Shown here: in pieces, positions 37,634 through 38,524 of the stretch
How positions within the stretch are numbered: position 1 is the stretch's first letter
How the letters are laid out: the number at the start of each line of letters is the position of its first letter
NCBI GenBank assembly: GCA_003212375.1
Contig: QCPY01000011.1
Coordinates: 1-38,524, forward strand
Direction: 5' to 3'
Source of the DNA: Prochlorococcus sp. AG-442-N17
GTDB taxonomy: Bacteria; Cyanobacteriota; Cyanobacteriia; PCC-6307; Cyanobiaceae
Length of the DNA: 38,524 nt
Position numbers and translations under genes: made by a program
The notes under the pieces: generated by a model
What the model was told of the DNA's origin: nothing
The model's input: only the letters and a program-made list of their open reading frames with translations
Database searches by the model: none

Positions 37634-37728
37634 AAAAGTTAAATAAAATTTTAAAGCTTACAAATGTTGGCAAATATTATCTTAAAGTAGATTCGACTTT
37701 CTCATAAACCTAATTAAACCAATATTTA

Positions 37729-38524
37729 ATGACTAAATTTAAATTAAAGATAGCTAGTAGAAGAAGTAAATTAGCTATGGTTCAAACATTATGGGTTAAA
37801 GAGCAATTAGAAAAAAATATTCCTGAATTGGAAGTATCTATAGAGGCAATGGCAACTCAAGGTGACAAAATCCTGGATGTCGCATTAGCAAAAATTGGCG
37901 ATAAAGGGCTTTTTACCAAAGAACTAGAGGCTCAAATGCTTTTAGGTCAGGCAGATATTGCAGTGCATTCATTAAAAGACTTGCCAACTAATTTACCTGA
38001 AGGACTTTCATTAGGGTGTATTACAAAAAGAGAGGATCCTTCAGATGCTTTAGTAGTTAATAAAAAAAATAAAATCTATCAATTAGAGAGTTTACCTCCA
38101 GGTTCTATTGTTGGAACTAGTTCCCTAAGGAGATTGGCTCAACTAAGAAATAAGTTTCCAGATCTTAATTTCAAAGACATTAGGGGAAACGTAATAACGA
38201 GAATAGAAAAATTAGATTCTGGGGAATTTGATTGTATTATTCTTGCTGCAGCAGGTTTAAAAAGATTGGGATTTGAATCAAGAATTCACCAAATCATTCC
38301 TAATGAGGTTTCCCTTCATGCAGTAGGACAAGGTGCTTTAGGAATTGAATGTAAATCTGATGATAAAGAGGTGCTCAAGATTATAAATGTATTAGAAGAT
38401 AAGTTCTCAACCCAAAGATGCTTAGCAGAAAGATCATTCTTAAGAGAACTCGAAGGTGGATGTCAAGTTCCAATAGGCGTTAATAGTAGGATTCAAAATG
38501 ATGAAATATATCTAACTGGAATGG
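37729..38524 (+). CDS. hemC: Porphobilinogen deaminase (hydroxymethylbilane synthase), partial
   Basis: HemC links four porphobilinogen molecules into hydroxymethylbilane for heme, chlorophyll and corrin synthesis. The 265 visible codons start [20 protein letters not shown]. They include [23 protein letters not shown], the arginine-rich RGNVITRI, and the dipyrromethane-cofactor cysteine C245 in [11 protein letters not shown]. The C-terminal domain 3 is cut off by the window end. The ATG at 37729 fits the family N-terminus. The gene follows sigA, with hemH and cobalamin genes elsewhere in the window completing a tetrapyrrole theme. Confidence 0.97.
   Translation, partial: MTKFKLKIASRRSKLAMVQTLWVKEQLEKNIPELEVSIEAMATQGDKILDVALAKIGDKGLFTKELEAQMLLGQADIAVHSLKDLPTNLPEGLSLGCITKREDPSDALVVNKKNKIYQLESLPPGSIVGTSSLRRLAQLRNKFPDLNFKDIRGNVITRIEKLDSGEFDCIILAAAGLKRLGFESRIHQIIPNEVSLHAVGQGALGIECKSDDKEVLKIINVLEDKFSTQRCLAERSFLRELEGGCQVPIGVNSRIQNDEIYLTGM

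Overview
The window reads as a stretch of chromosome from a high-light-adapted Prochlorococcus. By eye the DNA is about 30% GC. Genes are packed on both strands with tiny gaps, and TTG and GTG starts are common. Diagnostic genes include the cyanobacterial alkane pair (acyl-ACP reductase and aldehyde deformylating oxygenase), a ferrochelatase with a chlorophyll-binding-like tail, Psb27, a Tab2-type RNA-binding protein, and sigA followed by hemC. The protein sequences look closest to HL Prochlorococcus from memory; no database search was possible. I see no tRNA, rRNA, CRISPR array or insertion sequence. The only mobile-type gene is one tyrosine recombinase.

Layout. 1-3917 (minus): a creatininase-family hydrolase, the alkane genes (ADO, AAR), accA and the start of a short-chain dehydrogenase, forming a fatty-acid/hydrocarbon block. 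3981-6874 (plus): an S1-domain protein that overlaps a Tab2-like gene, then a YfiH/PgeF-family gene. 6882-10366 (minus): a degenerate secreted nuclease-like protein, ilvB and hemH. 10432-14869 (plus): tyrosine recombinase, cobO, pyrH, frr and a geranylgeranyl-reductase-like flavoprotein. 14894-19605 (minus): transaldolase, ftsI with an FtsL-like gene just upstream, and a CPBP membrane protease. 19724-22311 (plus): a tandem histidine phosphatase and a dihydroorotase-like protein that has lost its metal ligands. 22274-24594 (minus): lepB, an ArsC/Spx-like protein, a pyrophosphatase with altered active-site residues, and a small helix-turn-helix protein. 24777-29471 (plus): proS, psb27, purA and a PfkB kinase. 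29463-30584 (minus): cutA and cobK. 30613-33835: ssb-like, a 60-aa minus-strand gene, DUF2854, argB and a TPR/DUF3153 fusion. 33836-36109 (minus): priA. 36440-end (plus): sigA and partial hemC.

Most genes are core metabolism: branched-chain amino acids, arginine, pyrimidine and purine synthesis, tetrapyrrole and cobalamin synthesis, translation and cell division. No dedicated novel system is evident. The best leads are: two degenerate enzymes (pyrophosphatase and dihydroorotase-like); two structured intergenic stretches over 300 bp that could encode RNAs (23897-24243 and 36113-36439); the solitary recombinase with an altered catalytic box; the FtsL candidate; and the overlapping S1/Tab2 pair. 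All six convergent gene junctions overlap or lie within 24 bp with no obvious terminator hairpin, so overlapping 3' transcripts are likely.
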